From: an uncultured Lachnospiraceae bacterium
GTDB lineage: Bacteria; Bacillota; Clostridia; Lachnospirales; Lachnospiraceae
Direction of reading: 5' to 3'
Assembly (NCBI GenBank): GCA_947643615.1
Contig: CANRWO010000006.1
Location: 1 to 64,000, forward strand
Length of the DNA: 64,000 bases
Position numbers and translations under genes: made by a program. This document shows, in pieces, positions 7,150 to 16,200 of the stretch (position 1 is its first letter; each line of letters starts with the position of its first letter). Below the pieces are notes generated by a model. That model worked only from the letters and a program-made list of their open reading frames with translations. It did not search any database and was not told the origin of the DNA.

Positions 7150-9000
7150 ATGAGCCGACTGAAAATCGCAACACCCAACACGGCGCAGCTGACGGTAGAG
7201 CGGCTGTACAAGGATCTGGAACGCCGTATCATTGCCAGTCCTCCCGGACTCTGTCCCGTGGACCTGCAGCTGTCCTTCCTGAAGCTGTGCCATGCCCAGA
7301 CCTGCGGTAAGTGCACGCCCTGCCGTGTGGGGTTGGGCCAGCTCCAGAATTTGCTGGAGGATGTGCTGGAGGGCAGGGCCAGCTTAAAGACGCTGGACCT
7401 GATCCGTGAAACAGCAGGGAACATTATGGATTCCGCCGACTGTGCCATCGGCTATGAGGCGGCGCACATGGTGCTGGCAGGGATGGACGGTTTTATGGAG
7501 GATTATAAGCATCACATTGAGCATGGTAAGTGCTCCTGTCATATTACCCAGCCTGTGCCCTGTGTGGCATTGTGTCCTGCGGGTGTGGATATTCCCGGCT
7601 ACATAGCCTTGGTGAGGGAGAAGAGGTACGGGGACGCGGTGAAGCTGATCCGCAAGGATAATCCTTTCCCTACGGCCTGCGCCCTGATCTGCGAACACCC
7701 CTGTGAGGCCAGGTGCCGCCGGAATATGATCGACAGCTCCATCAATATCAGGGGGTTGAAACGAATGGCAGTGGACAATGCCAGGGCGAATACCGTGCCT
7801 GTGCCCCAGAAGGCGGCCGATACCGGAAAGCGGGTTGCCATTGTGGGCGGCGGCCCCGGAGGCCTTTCGGCCGCTTACTACCTGGAGCTGATGGGGCACC
7901 ATGCGGTGGTATTTGAGGAGAAGAGCAAGCTGGGCGGCATGCTCCGCTACGGAATCCCCAGTTACCGTTTCCCCAGGGAACGCCTGCAGGAGGATATCGA
8001 CGTTATCCTGTCCACCGGCGTGGAGGTCAGGCTGAATACCAGGATCGGCAACGGAGAAGGGGAAATCCCGTTTGAGCAGCTGAGGAAGGAATTTGACGCC
8101 GTACATGTGGCCATCGGTGCACATACGGATAAAAAGATAGGCATTGAGGGGGAAGATTCCAAGGGCGTTATGTCCGCGGTGGAAATGCTCCGCAGCATCG
8201 GCGATGAGAATATGCCGGACTTTAAGGACAAGACGGTAGTGGTCGTAGGCGGCGGCAACGTGGCCATGGACTGCACCCGTTCCGCCATCCGGCTGGGGGC
8301 GAAGAAGGTGGGCATTGCCTACCGGAGGCGCCAGGATGACATGACGGCGCTCCCCGAAGAGGTGGAGGGGGCGATTGCGGAGGGCGCGGAACTCTATGCC
8401 CTGAAAGCGCCCCAGAGGATAGAGGCGGACGACAACGGCAATGTAACGGCGCTCTGGGTGGAACCCCAGATTATCGGTCCCATAGACGCCTGGGGCAGGG
8501 CCCGCCCCATCCAGGCGGATGTGCCGCTGATGAGGATACCCTGTGATATCGTTGTGGTTGCCATCGGCCAGGGGATTGAGACACGCCATTTCCAGGAGGC
8601 TGGCCTTTCCGTGAAAAGAGGGACTATCTCCGCCATGAGCGACAGCGAGGTAAAGGATGTGCCCGGCGTATTTGCGGGGGGCGACTGTGTGACCGGGCCG
8701 GCCACAGTGATCCGTGCCATTGCCTCCGGAAAAGTAGCGGCGGCCAATATTGACGAGTATCTGGGATACCATCATGTAATCCCCTGCGACGTGGAGATCC
8801 CCCCTGTCAGGTATGAGGACAAGGAACCCTGCGGAAGGATCCAGCTCTCCGAGGAGGAAGCAGGGGCCAGGAAGAGAAATTTTGACGCCTTTGAGTGTGG
8901 CATGACGGAGCAGGAGGCCTGCCAGGAGGCAGGGCGCTGCCTGCGTTGCGACAGATATGGCTATGGAAGCCTGAAAGGAGGACGTGCGGCGATATGGTAA
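7150..9000 (+). CDS. FAD-dependent NAD(P)H oxidoreductase subunit of an [FeFe]-hydrogenase system (NuoF-tail/GltD fusion)
   Basis: A 616-residue electron-transfer protein. Residues about 40-125 resemble the NADH-binding 4Fe-4S region at the C-terminus of NuoF/HydB, with CGKCTPCRVG near residue 50. Residues about 135-600 are a GltD/NfnB-like module: CVALCPAGVDIP and CALICEHPCEARCRR for two 4Fe-4S clusters, VAIVGGGPGGLSAAYY near 233 for FAD, and VVVVGGGNVAMDC near 367 for NAD(P)H. FAGGDCVTGPATVI closes the FAD site. CLRCD near residue 597 hints at one more cluster. AGGAG precedes ATG 7150. The next gene overlaps by 7 nt and encodes the hydrogenase, so the product probably moves electrons between NAD(P)H and the hydrogenase in the cytoplasm. 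The direction and any bifurcation are not readable. Confidence 0.85.
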   Translation: MSRLKIATPNTAQLTVERLYKDLERRIIASPPGLCPVDLQLSFLKLCHAQTCGKCTPCRVGLGQLQNLLEDVLEGRASLKTLDLIRETAGNIMDSADCAIGYEAAHMVLAGMDGFMEDYKHHIEHGKCSCHITQPVPCVALCPAGVDIPGYIALVREKRYGDAVKLIRKDNPFPTACALICEHPCEARCRRNMIDSSINIRGLKRMAVDNARANTVPVPQKAADTGKRVAIVGGGPGGLSAAYYLELMGHHAVVFEEKSKLGGMLRYGIPSYRFPRERLQEDIDVILSTGVEVRLNTRIGNGEGEIPFEQLRKEFDAVHVAIGAHTDKKIGIEGEDSKGVMSAVEMLRSIGDENMPDFKDKTVVVVGGGNVAMDCTRSAIRLGAKKVGIAYRRRQDDMTALPEEVEGAIAEGAELYALKAPQRIEADDNGNVTALWVEPQIIGPIDAWGRARPIQADVPLMRIPCDIVVVAIGQGIETRHFQEAGLSVKRGTISAMSDSEVKDVPGVFAGGDCVTGPATVIRAIASGKVAAANIDEYLGYHHVIPCDVEIPPVRYEDKEPCGRIQLSEEEAGARKRNFDAFECGMTEQEACQEAGRCLRCDRYGYGSLKGGRAAIW

Positions 9001-10736
9001 ATCTTACAATAGACGGCCTTGAAGTTTGCGTTCCCGAGGGGACGACTGTTATGAAAGCGGCGCTGGAGCTGGGGATCGAGATCCCACATCTCTGTTTTCT
9101 GGAGGGGATCAATGAGATCAGCGCCTGTAAGGTCTGTGTGGTGGAAATGCAGGGGAAGGATAAGCTGATCACTGCCTGCAACAGTCCTGTGGAAGAGGGG
9201 ATGGTGATCTATACCAATTCTCCCAAGGTGCGCCGGGTGCGCCGCACCAATGTGGAGCTGGTGCTGTCACAGCATGACTGCCATTGCGCTACCTGTGTCA
9301 GAAGCGGCAACTGTAATTTACAGAAAATATCCAATGACCTGGGAATTCTGGAAATCCCCTTTAAAGAAGAGGTCCCCGAGGCTCCCTGGGACGCTTCCTT
9401 CCCGCTGATCCGTGATTCCAGGAAGTGCATCAAATGTATGCGCTGCGTGCAGATCTGCGATAAGGTACAGGATATGCATGTGTGGGACGTCCAGAACACA
9501 GGCTCCCGCACAACGGTGGACGTAGCCTGCAATAAAACCATTGACGCTTCCGACTGTACGCTCTGCGGGCAATGTATCACCCACTGCCCTACCGGCGCGC
9601 TTCGGGAGAGGAATGATATCCCTAAGGTATTTGACATGCTTGCCGACCCGGAGAAGATCACGGTGGTCCAGGTGGCGCCCGCTGTCCGCACCGCATGGGG
9701 TGAGGAGCTTGGCCTGCCCCCCGGGGAGTGCAGTGAGGGCCGGATGGTTGCGGCTCTGAAGCGCATTGGCTTTGACTATGTGTTTGACACCAACTTTGCC
9801 GCAGACCTTACCATAATGGAGGAGGGAAGCGAGCTGCTGGAGCGCCTGGGCAATCCCGGAAAGTACGCGTGGCCTATGTTCACCTCCTGCTGTCCCGGAT
9901 GGGTCAATTTTGTCTCCAAGAGATACCCCACTTACCTGAGGAACCTCTCCACGGCAAAATCCCCCCAGCAGATGTTCGGCGCTATGGCGAAGACCTATTT
10001 TGCACAGAAGAAGGGAATCGATCCCCACAATATCTGCTGCATTTCCATTATGCCCTGTGTGTCCAAAAAGCGGGAAGCGTCCCTCTCCTATATGAGGAGT
10101 GCGGGGGCGGGCCAGGATGTGGACGTGGTGCTGACCACAAGGGAACTGGTGCGTATGATCCGTGCGGAACATATTAACCCCCAATTCTTAAAAGAGCAGC
10201 AGTTTGACTCCCCTCTGGGGGAAAGCACCGGCGCAGGCGTGATCTTCGGCGTTACCGGCGGCGTTATGGAGGCGGCCCTGAGGACTGCTTACGCCGTGGT
10301 GGAGGGACATAACCCTGATGCGGATGCATTTCAGGCCGTGCGCGGGGAGGACGGGAGAAGAGAAGCTGATTTCGTCCTGGGAGGCAGGACATTACATACC
10401 TGTACCGTGAGCGGACTGGGCAATGCGGAGAAACTCATGCAGGACATAATCAAAGGAAAGGTAAGCTATGACTTTGTGGAGGTCATGGCCTGCCCCGGCG
10501 GCTGCGTGGGCGGCGGCGGCCAGCCCATCCATGACGGCTGCGAACTGGCAGGGAGCCGCGGCGGACAGCTGTACCGGCTTGACAGCGAGAGGCCGCTCCG
10601 TTTCTCCCATGAGAACCCGGAGGTACAGAAGGCATACGAAGAGTTCCTTGGAAAACCTCTCAGCCATAAGGCCCATGAATTGCTTCATTCCGGCCATGTG
10701 AACGAACTGTATTATGCCACACACAATTATCTTTAA
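8994..10736 (+). CDS. hydA: [FeFe]-hydrogenase catalytic subunit
   Basis: A 580-residue iron-only hydrogenase. In order: an N-terminal [2Fe-2S] ferredoxin domain (residues 1-80, cysteines in HLCFLEG, ACKVCV and TACN); a His/Cys-ligated cluster with HDCHCATCVRSGNC; two 4Fe-4S clusters (CIKCMRCVQIC, CTLCGQC with HCP); then the H-cluster domain. The three signatures are TSCCPGW near residue 298, IMPCVSKKREA near 352 and EVMACPGGCVGGGGQP near 496. All H-cluster cysteines are present. The start at 8994 is chosen because AAAGGAGG lies at 8975-8982 and the protein begins as a ferredoxin domain there. It overlaps the upstream subunit's stop. The short C-terminal tail after the small-subunit-like segment (PLSHKAHELLH) is typical. 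The partner resembles those of group A2 enzymes. Confidence 0.95.
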   Translation: MVNLTIDGLEVCVPEGTTVMKAALELGIEIPHLCFLEGINEISACKVCVVEMQGKDKLITACNSPVEEGMVIYTNSPKVRRVRRTNVELVLSQHDCHCATCVRSGNCNLQKISNDLGILEIPFKEEVPEAPWDASFPLIRDSRKCIKCMRCVQICDKVQDMHVWDVQNTGSRTTVDVACNKTIDASDCTLCGQCITHCPTGALRERNDIPKVFDMLADPEKITVVQVAPAVRTAWGEELGLPPGECSEGRMVAALKRIGFDYVFDTNFAADLTIMEEGSELLERLGNPGKYAWPMFTSCCPGWVNFVSKRYPTYLRNLSTAKSPQQMFGAMAKTYFAQKKGIDPHNICCISIMPCVSKKREASLSYMRSAGAGQDVDVVLTTRELVRMIRAEHINPQFLKEQQFDSPLGESTGAGVIFGVTGGVMEAALRTAYAVVEGHNPDADAFQAVRGEDGRREADFVLGGRTLHTCTVSGLGNAEKLMQDIIKGKVSYDFVEVMACPGGCVGGGGQPIHDGCELAGSRGGQLYRLDSERPLRFSHENPEVQKAYEEFLGKPLSHKAHELLHSGHVNELYYATHNYL

Positions 10737-10808
10737 AAGGGAGCGCCTGCTTTGGGGCGTTCCGGCGGATGGGGCAAGGCGCCTGGGACGCTGCCCCTGT
10801 ATACAGAG

Positions 10809-10839
10809 AAGGGACTGCCGTACAGTGGCAGTCCCTTTT
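10809..10839 (+). terminator. rho-independent terminator of the hydrogenase operon
   Basis: AAGGGACTGCC (10809-10819) pairs perfectly with GGCAGTCCCTT (10827-10837) around a 7-nt loop; TTTT begins at 10836. Confidence 0.9.
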
Positions 10840-10916
10840 GCAAATGTCCCGGAAAAGTCCCGGATAACTGCATGGATACGCGAATCTGGTATTGTGGGAA
10901 GATATGCCCGGGCAGC

Positions 10917-11049
10917 GTTACTGTTCACTCGCTGTCACCGCGAGGTGTTTTCACGCTGTTTCTGCGTGATAAACCCGAGATAGACATGCGCGAAATCGCT
11001 GTTCTGCGATTTCTGTGCATAGGTTGCTGTGAACGGAGTGAACAGTAAC
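10917..11049. repeat. inverted-repeat-bounded intergenic element
   Basis: GTTACTGTTCACTC (10917-10930) is the exact reverse complement of GAGTGAACAGTAAC (11036-11049), enclosing 105 bp with several smaller hairpins. It looks like a palindromic repetitive element rather than a gene. The gap 10737-11313 otherwise holds the hydrogenase terminator and a second inverted repeat at 11202-11254. Confidence 0.5.
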
Positions 11050-11201
11050 CGGGCAGCTGCCGGAAACCAGTCCGGGGACAGAATTTACTGTAAAAGTTCC
11101 TATGCCATTCCGCTACCGCGAAGTCAAAACCATGTTGCTTTATGGTTTTGCGAGACAGCTGTGCGCCAATCTGCATATTCTATGCAGGTTGTGTGCATCA
11201 G

Positions 11202-11254
11202 CTAAACTCCCGACTTTTATTGATGGTGGTGCATTGGAATGCATGGGAGTTTAG
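11202..11254. repeat. long hairpin upstream of the chemoreceptor gene
   Basis: CTAAACTCCC (11202-11211) pairs with GGGAGTTTAG (11245-11254), with TGCATT/AATGCA as an inner repeat in the loop. It ends 60 bp before the chemoreceptor start, so it could be a 5' UTR structure. No known riboswitch pattern was recognised. Confidence 0.4.
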
Positions 11255-11313
11255 ATTGAATTTGTAGGGATAATAGTGTAAAATAATAAGAAAAAGTAAC
11301 AGGAGGTATTGGG

Positions 11314-13101
11314 GTGAAAAAGAGGCCAAAGAGTTTGATTTTCGCGATTATGCGCATATGTGTGGGTGTAGCCGTTTTGACGGCAGTGGTTATCGGCGGG
11401 AACGCGGTCCTGTCTATCCGTGCCCTTTCCCAGTCGGCCTACTTTGCTTACGAGACAACTGTGGATGAGGGGTACCAGACGGAGATCAAGTCCCAGGTGC
11501 AGAGTACCATGGCCATACTTCAAAGCGAGTATGACCTGTTCCAGGCAGGGGAGAAGACGGAGGAGGAAGCTAAGTACGATGCAAAGGAAATGATCCGCGT
11601 CATGCGTTACCGGGAGGACCAAAGCGGTTACTTTTGGATCGATGACACGGAATATACGCTGGTAATGCACCCCATACTTGTGGAAAACGAAGGGACAAAC
11701 CGTTATACGCTGGAAGACCAGAACGGGGTCATGATCGTCCAGGAGATCATGAAGGTATGCCAGAGCGCGGAAAAAGGCGGGTTTAACCAATTCTATTTCA
11801 CCAAGTCGGACGGTGTCACGGTGGCCCCCAAGCTTGCTTATTCCCAGATATTCGAACCCTGGGGATGGGTGGTTTCCACCGGAAATTACATAGATGAGAT
11901 GAATACGGAAAAGACTGAGATGAGGGCGTATCTTGACAGGCAATACCAAAATATGCTTACAAGGATCGACCTTGTTTTCATAGGCGCCATCATTATCTCG
12001 CTTATCACGGCGTTTCTGAGCGGCAGGGCAATGGTTGCCCCCCTGAAGAAAATACAGGCGTTTGCGTCCCGGATCTCGGAGGGTGACCTTACCACAGACG
12101 TGAATGTAAAAAGCAGGAGCGAGATCGGGCAGACCGCCGATGCGCTCCGGGTGGCCCAGGCCAACATGCGGCAGCTGCTGGCGGATATCACCGATGTATC
12201 CCAGGGGGTCAACAATGTGTTGGAAAAATTTGACGCCGCATTCGGCAACATGAAGGAATCCATTTCCCAGGTATCCCTTGCCGCGGAATCCATTGCGGAA
12301 AATGTGACCACACAGGCGGCATCCACTGACGACGCTTCCGGCGACGTAAATGTCATGGCGGAAAGGATCAGCCAAACCGGCGCGGAGGTGGAGAACCTGG
12401 ACCGGAATGCAAAAGAGATGAGCCAGATGAGCGAGCGTTCCATGAACACGCTGAAACAGCTTATCGAGGTCAACAACAAGACCAGGGAAAGTATTTCCGG
12501 TATGGCGGAGCAGACGGAATATACCCACAAGTCCGCCCAGCAGATTCATGTAGCGGCAAACCTGATCAATGAGATTTCGGACCAGACTGCGCTGCTGGCA
12601 TTGAATGCCAGCATTGAAGCGGCAAGGGCAGGGGAAGCGGGAAAAGGCTTTGCGGTGGTTGCGGATGAGATCGGAAGGCTGGCAAACCAGTCCGCAGGGT
12701 CTGTGGTGGAGATTAACCGGATCGTAGAGGAGCTGCAGGAGAACGCTTCGAAATCCGTGGAAGCAATGCAGGAGATCAATTCTGCCGTGGACCTGCAGGT
12801 GGAGTCCCTGACGGAGACCCAGGACGTATTTTCCAGGCTGCACAGAGAACTGGGCAACTGCCTGGATTCCGTGAAGCTGATCGACGGTATCACCGTGGAG
12901 CTGGAAAGCCAGAGAACCAACGTGACACAGTCCCTGGAAGTACTGAGCCGGCTGGCGCAGGATAACGCAGCGGTTGCGGAGGAGACTTCCGCAATGTCCA
13001 CGGAGCTGACGAAAGTAGCTGACGATTCTTCCCGGATCGTGTCGGAGATGGAGGAAAAGGTCAGCATACTGGTTGAAAATGTAAATAAGTTCACACTGTA
13101 A
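11314..13101 (+). CDS. methyl-accepting chemotaxis protein with single Cache domain
   Basis: A 595-residue transmembrane chemoreceptor. TM1 is about residues 9-31. A single Cache (sCache_2-type) sensor fills about 35-200, with [18 protein letters not shown] and [16 protein letters not shown]2 is about 212-232, followed by HAMP ([19 protein letters not shown]) and the methyl-accepting/CheW-contact domain, whose conserved hairpin tip includes [20 protein letters not shown] and [15 protein letters not shown] near residues 415-455. The gene starts with GTG at 11314, with AGGAGG 7 nt upstream. It should signal to CheA/CheW elsewhere in the genome; the ligand is unknown, though sCache_2 often binds small organic acids. 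It stands alone between repeats and the pectate lyase gene. Confidence 0.93.
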   Translation: MKKRPKSLIFAIMRICVGVAVLTAVVIGGNAVLSIRALSQSAYFAYETTVDEGYQTEIKSQVQSTMAILQSEYDLFQAGEKTEEEAKYDAKEMIRVMRYREDQSGYFWIDDTEYTLVMHPILVENEGTNRYTLEDQNGVMIVQEIMKVCQSAEKGGFNQFYFTKSDGVTVAPKLAYSQIFEPWGWVVSTGNYIDEMNTEKTEMRAYLDRQYQNMLTRIDLVFIGAIIISLITAFLSGRAMVAPLKKIQAFASRISEGDLTTDVNVKSRSEIGQTADALRVAQANMRQLLADITDVSQGVNNVLEKFDAAFGNMKESISQVSLAAESIAENVTTQAASTDDASGDVNVMAERISQTGAEVENLDRNAKEMSQMSERSMNTLKQLIEVNNKTRESISGMAEQTEYTHKSAQQIHVAANLINEISDQTALLALNASIEAARAGEAGKGFAVVADEIGRLANQSAGSVVEINRIVEELQENASKSVEAMQEINSAVDLQVESLTETQDVFSRLHRELGNCLDSVKLIDGITVELESQRTNVTQSLEVLSRLAQDNAAVAEETSAMSTELTKVADDSSRIVSEMEEKVSILVENVNKFTL

Positions 13102-13171
13102 GAAGTATATAAAAACATGACAATAGAATTGGGTATTATGCAACAAAAATATCCATACTGCACAAAATATA

Positions 13172-13229
13172 TTGCTTTCAAAAAGATAAAATGCTAATAT
13201 ATAGATACATTTTATTGTAAGTGCTTACA
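13172..13229 (+). promoter_or_regulatory. promoter and cre-like palindrome of the surface pectate lyase gene
   Basis: TTGCTT (13172-13177), 17-bp spacer, TAATAT (13195-13200). The palindrome TGTAAGTGCTTACA (13216-13229) begins about 9 nt after the expected transcription start, a repressor road-block position. It shares arms and spacing with the two palindromes at the hydrogenase promoter. Confidence 0.6.
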
Positions 13230-13274
13230 TTTTGTGGGCCAATATGCTGAAAGAGGTTTATGGAGGAAAAAGTT

Positions 13275-16200
13275 ATGCGAGAGAGAGCAAGGAACAAGCT
13301 CAGGAAGCTGTTGGGGGGGGTGCTTACCCTTTCCATGCTGCTTTCGGGTCTGTATCTGTCGCCTGTCCAGGCGGCGGAAGCAGAAGGGTTGCCGCTGCCG
13401 ATGGAACAGAGCGTGTCGGACGGTGATCCAGGTGGAAATCAAGTTTCGGATACCACTCCGGCAGTGACGCCGGGAGAGGCGGCTGCGCCGAAGGAGGGTG
13501 GGGGGACATATACCTTTCTGCCGGGAGATTTGACGGCTGCGGTGGACAAAGAAGAAATAGCGGCAGGGACAACGATAAGCGACTATTTTAAGACCCTGGG
13601 AACGGTAACAAAGCGGGTCGGCTCATCCGGGGCAGTTACTTCTATTGAGGTTGGAAGCAAGGGTTCCAGCGCATTGCAGTTTACCGTCACCGGCACGGCG
13701 GATGTAGTGATCGGCATGTCCAGTACGGGCGGCAGCAATACCTCAGCGGTGGGGTTGGTGGATGAATCGGGCAGCCTTGTGGCAAACAACGAAGGTTTGA
13801 CTACTGTTACAGGAACAAAAGCGGTAATGATGACATATACGAGCCTGGAAGCAGGCACATATAAGATTCTTTCACCGGAAGACCCTGCATATAACAGGGG
13901 CGCTCGTATTTTGTCCGTCACCGTTGAGGAGGTGGCCGTCAGTGCGACAACACAGGAATATACCTTTCTGCCGGGAGATTTGACGGCTGCGGTGGACAAA
14001 GAAGAAATAGCGGCAGGGACAACGATAAGCGACTATTTTAAGACCCTGGGAACGGTAACAAAGCGGGTCGGCTCATCCGGGGCAGTTACTTCTATTGAGG
14101 TTGGAAGCAAGGGTTCCAGCGCATTGCAGTTTACCGTCACCGGCACGGCGGATGTAGTGATCGGCATGTCCAGTACGGGCGGCAGCAATACCTCAGCGGT
14201 GGGGTTGGTGGATGAATCGGGCAGCCTTGTGGCAAACAACGAAGGTTTGACTACTGTTACAGGAACAAAAGCGGTAATGATGACATATACGAGCCTGGAA
14301 GCAGGCACATATAAGATTCTTTCACCGGAAGACCCTGCATATAACAGGGGCGCTCGTATTTTGTCTGTCACGGTCACAGAGACCACTGGCGGCACACGGC
14401 CTCCACGTGCGGATTGGAGTACGGTAGCAGCACCGGAAATAACAGCGATTGCATTGGATGCTGCAAATAGCGGGAAGATCAATGTTTCGGTAGATGCAGT
14501 TGTGGGATATGACGGAGCGGACAATGTTAAGGTTGTAATGCTGGATGCCGCCGGAAATGAAGTGAAAAGCGAATCTTCCGGGGAAAACGGTTCATCTTGT
14601 ATTTTGACCTTCGCCCCCACCGCTACAGGAACGTATACTTTTAAGGCGGTTATCAGCCGTAAGGATGAGACGGATAAAGAGAGTGCCACAAAGACTTTCA
14701 GCTTTACCCTTCCTCTGGCGACGCCGGTAATGAAGAGCGTTACCAGCAGCGGAAACGGCACGGCTACGGTAAAATGGAACGCAGTGCCCGAGGCGGACAG
14801 TTACATTGTGTCTGCTACGCTGGCGGGGGACGCCACAGTGGCGGCCACCGTTACCACTTCCGAGCTCCAGACAGTGCTTACGGGGCTTACCGTGGGACAG
14901 AAATATACTGTTTCCGTGGTAGCCGTGAGGGGCACCGAGAAATCCAAGGCTTCCTCCATGGAGGTGGAAATCACTCAGGAGGCTTTGAGGGAATGGACCT
15001 TTGCGGCCTATGGCACAGGAACCGATACTAAAAATAACGGCCATACAGGCAATATCAATGAGGGAAGCGTCACTGTATTCGGTGAAGGCGGCAAAGGTAA
15101 GATCCAGCCGGCATCCCATGACGGACTTGCCTTCTACTATACGGAGATAGATCCGGATACGGAGAACTTTACGCTGACAGCGGATATTACAGTGGACAGA
15201 TGGAAGTTCAGTAACGGGCAGGAAGGCTTTGGTATGATGGTTGCGGACTCTGTGGGGACACACGGCAGCAACGCAAACTTTTTTACCAATTCTTTGCAGG
15301 TTCTTGCCTCTAAGATAGAGTATACCTATGAAGACGGATCCAAGATTTCCATGAAGCTGGGACTTGGCTACAATGCAAGGCAGGGCGCTACCGCACAGGA
15401 TATCGAGGACCTGAAGGCTGGAACCATTGCTATTCCCGTTAATTTTGAGGCGGAATCGGGAACTTTGGAAACCAGCGCAGGGCCTCTGGGATCGGGAACT
15501 TATAATCTGGTAGGAAACTATACCGATACCGAGCCTGTGGGCTGCCTGGATAATCTGCTTACAACCTTCCGGCTGCAGATCCAGAGAAATAACACTGGTT
15601 ATATTCTGCGTTACCTGAATGCGGACGGCAGTGTGATCGGCGAAAAACTGTTCTACGACCTTGACAGGAACGCCCTGACCCGGATCGACGGGGATCACAT
15701 TTACGTGGGATTCTTTGCCGCCCGTAACGCAAGGATCACTGTGTCCAACGTGACCATGACTACCATTGCCCCGGAGGATGACGCCCCGGCGGAGGATCGG
15801 GAGATAGAATATGTAGAACCGAATTACACGATAGAGTCTGCCTCTATCGCCAACGATCCCAACCATAAGTTAGTTTATTTCGGCAATGCGGACGGTACGC
15901 TGACGATCCAGGACGCTGCCGGCAATACGGTGGTAAATGGCCAGCATGTCCTGGCCAACACCAAGACCCCTTTCCCGGTAACGCTGTCGGAGGGAAGCAA
16001 TGACTTTACCGTAACCTTTACTCCCGATGCGGATTACAAACCGGGGGAGTATAAGCTGCTCAGCAGTTATGAAACGGTTACTTTCACGCATTCCGTAGAG
16101 TTCAAGGGATTCAATGCGGAGCAGAAGCTCTATGTTTCTCCTGAGGGAACTCCTGAAGGGGACGGAAGCAAGGGCAGTCCTCTGGACATTTATACGGCGG

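Noticed and set aside
7384..8775. A 463-codon open frame on the minus strand
   Set aside because: Antisense shadow of the hydrogenase partner subunit; rich in His/Arg/Pro without any recognisable domain.
11251..13146. A 631-codon open frame on the minus strand
   Set aside because: It is fully antisense to the chemoreceptor gene, has no ribosome-binding site or family motif, and its composition is the mirror of the sense codons.
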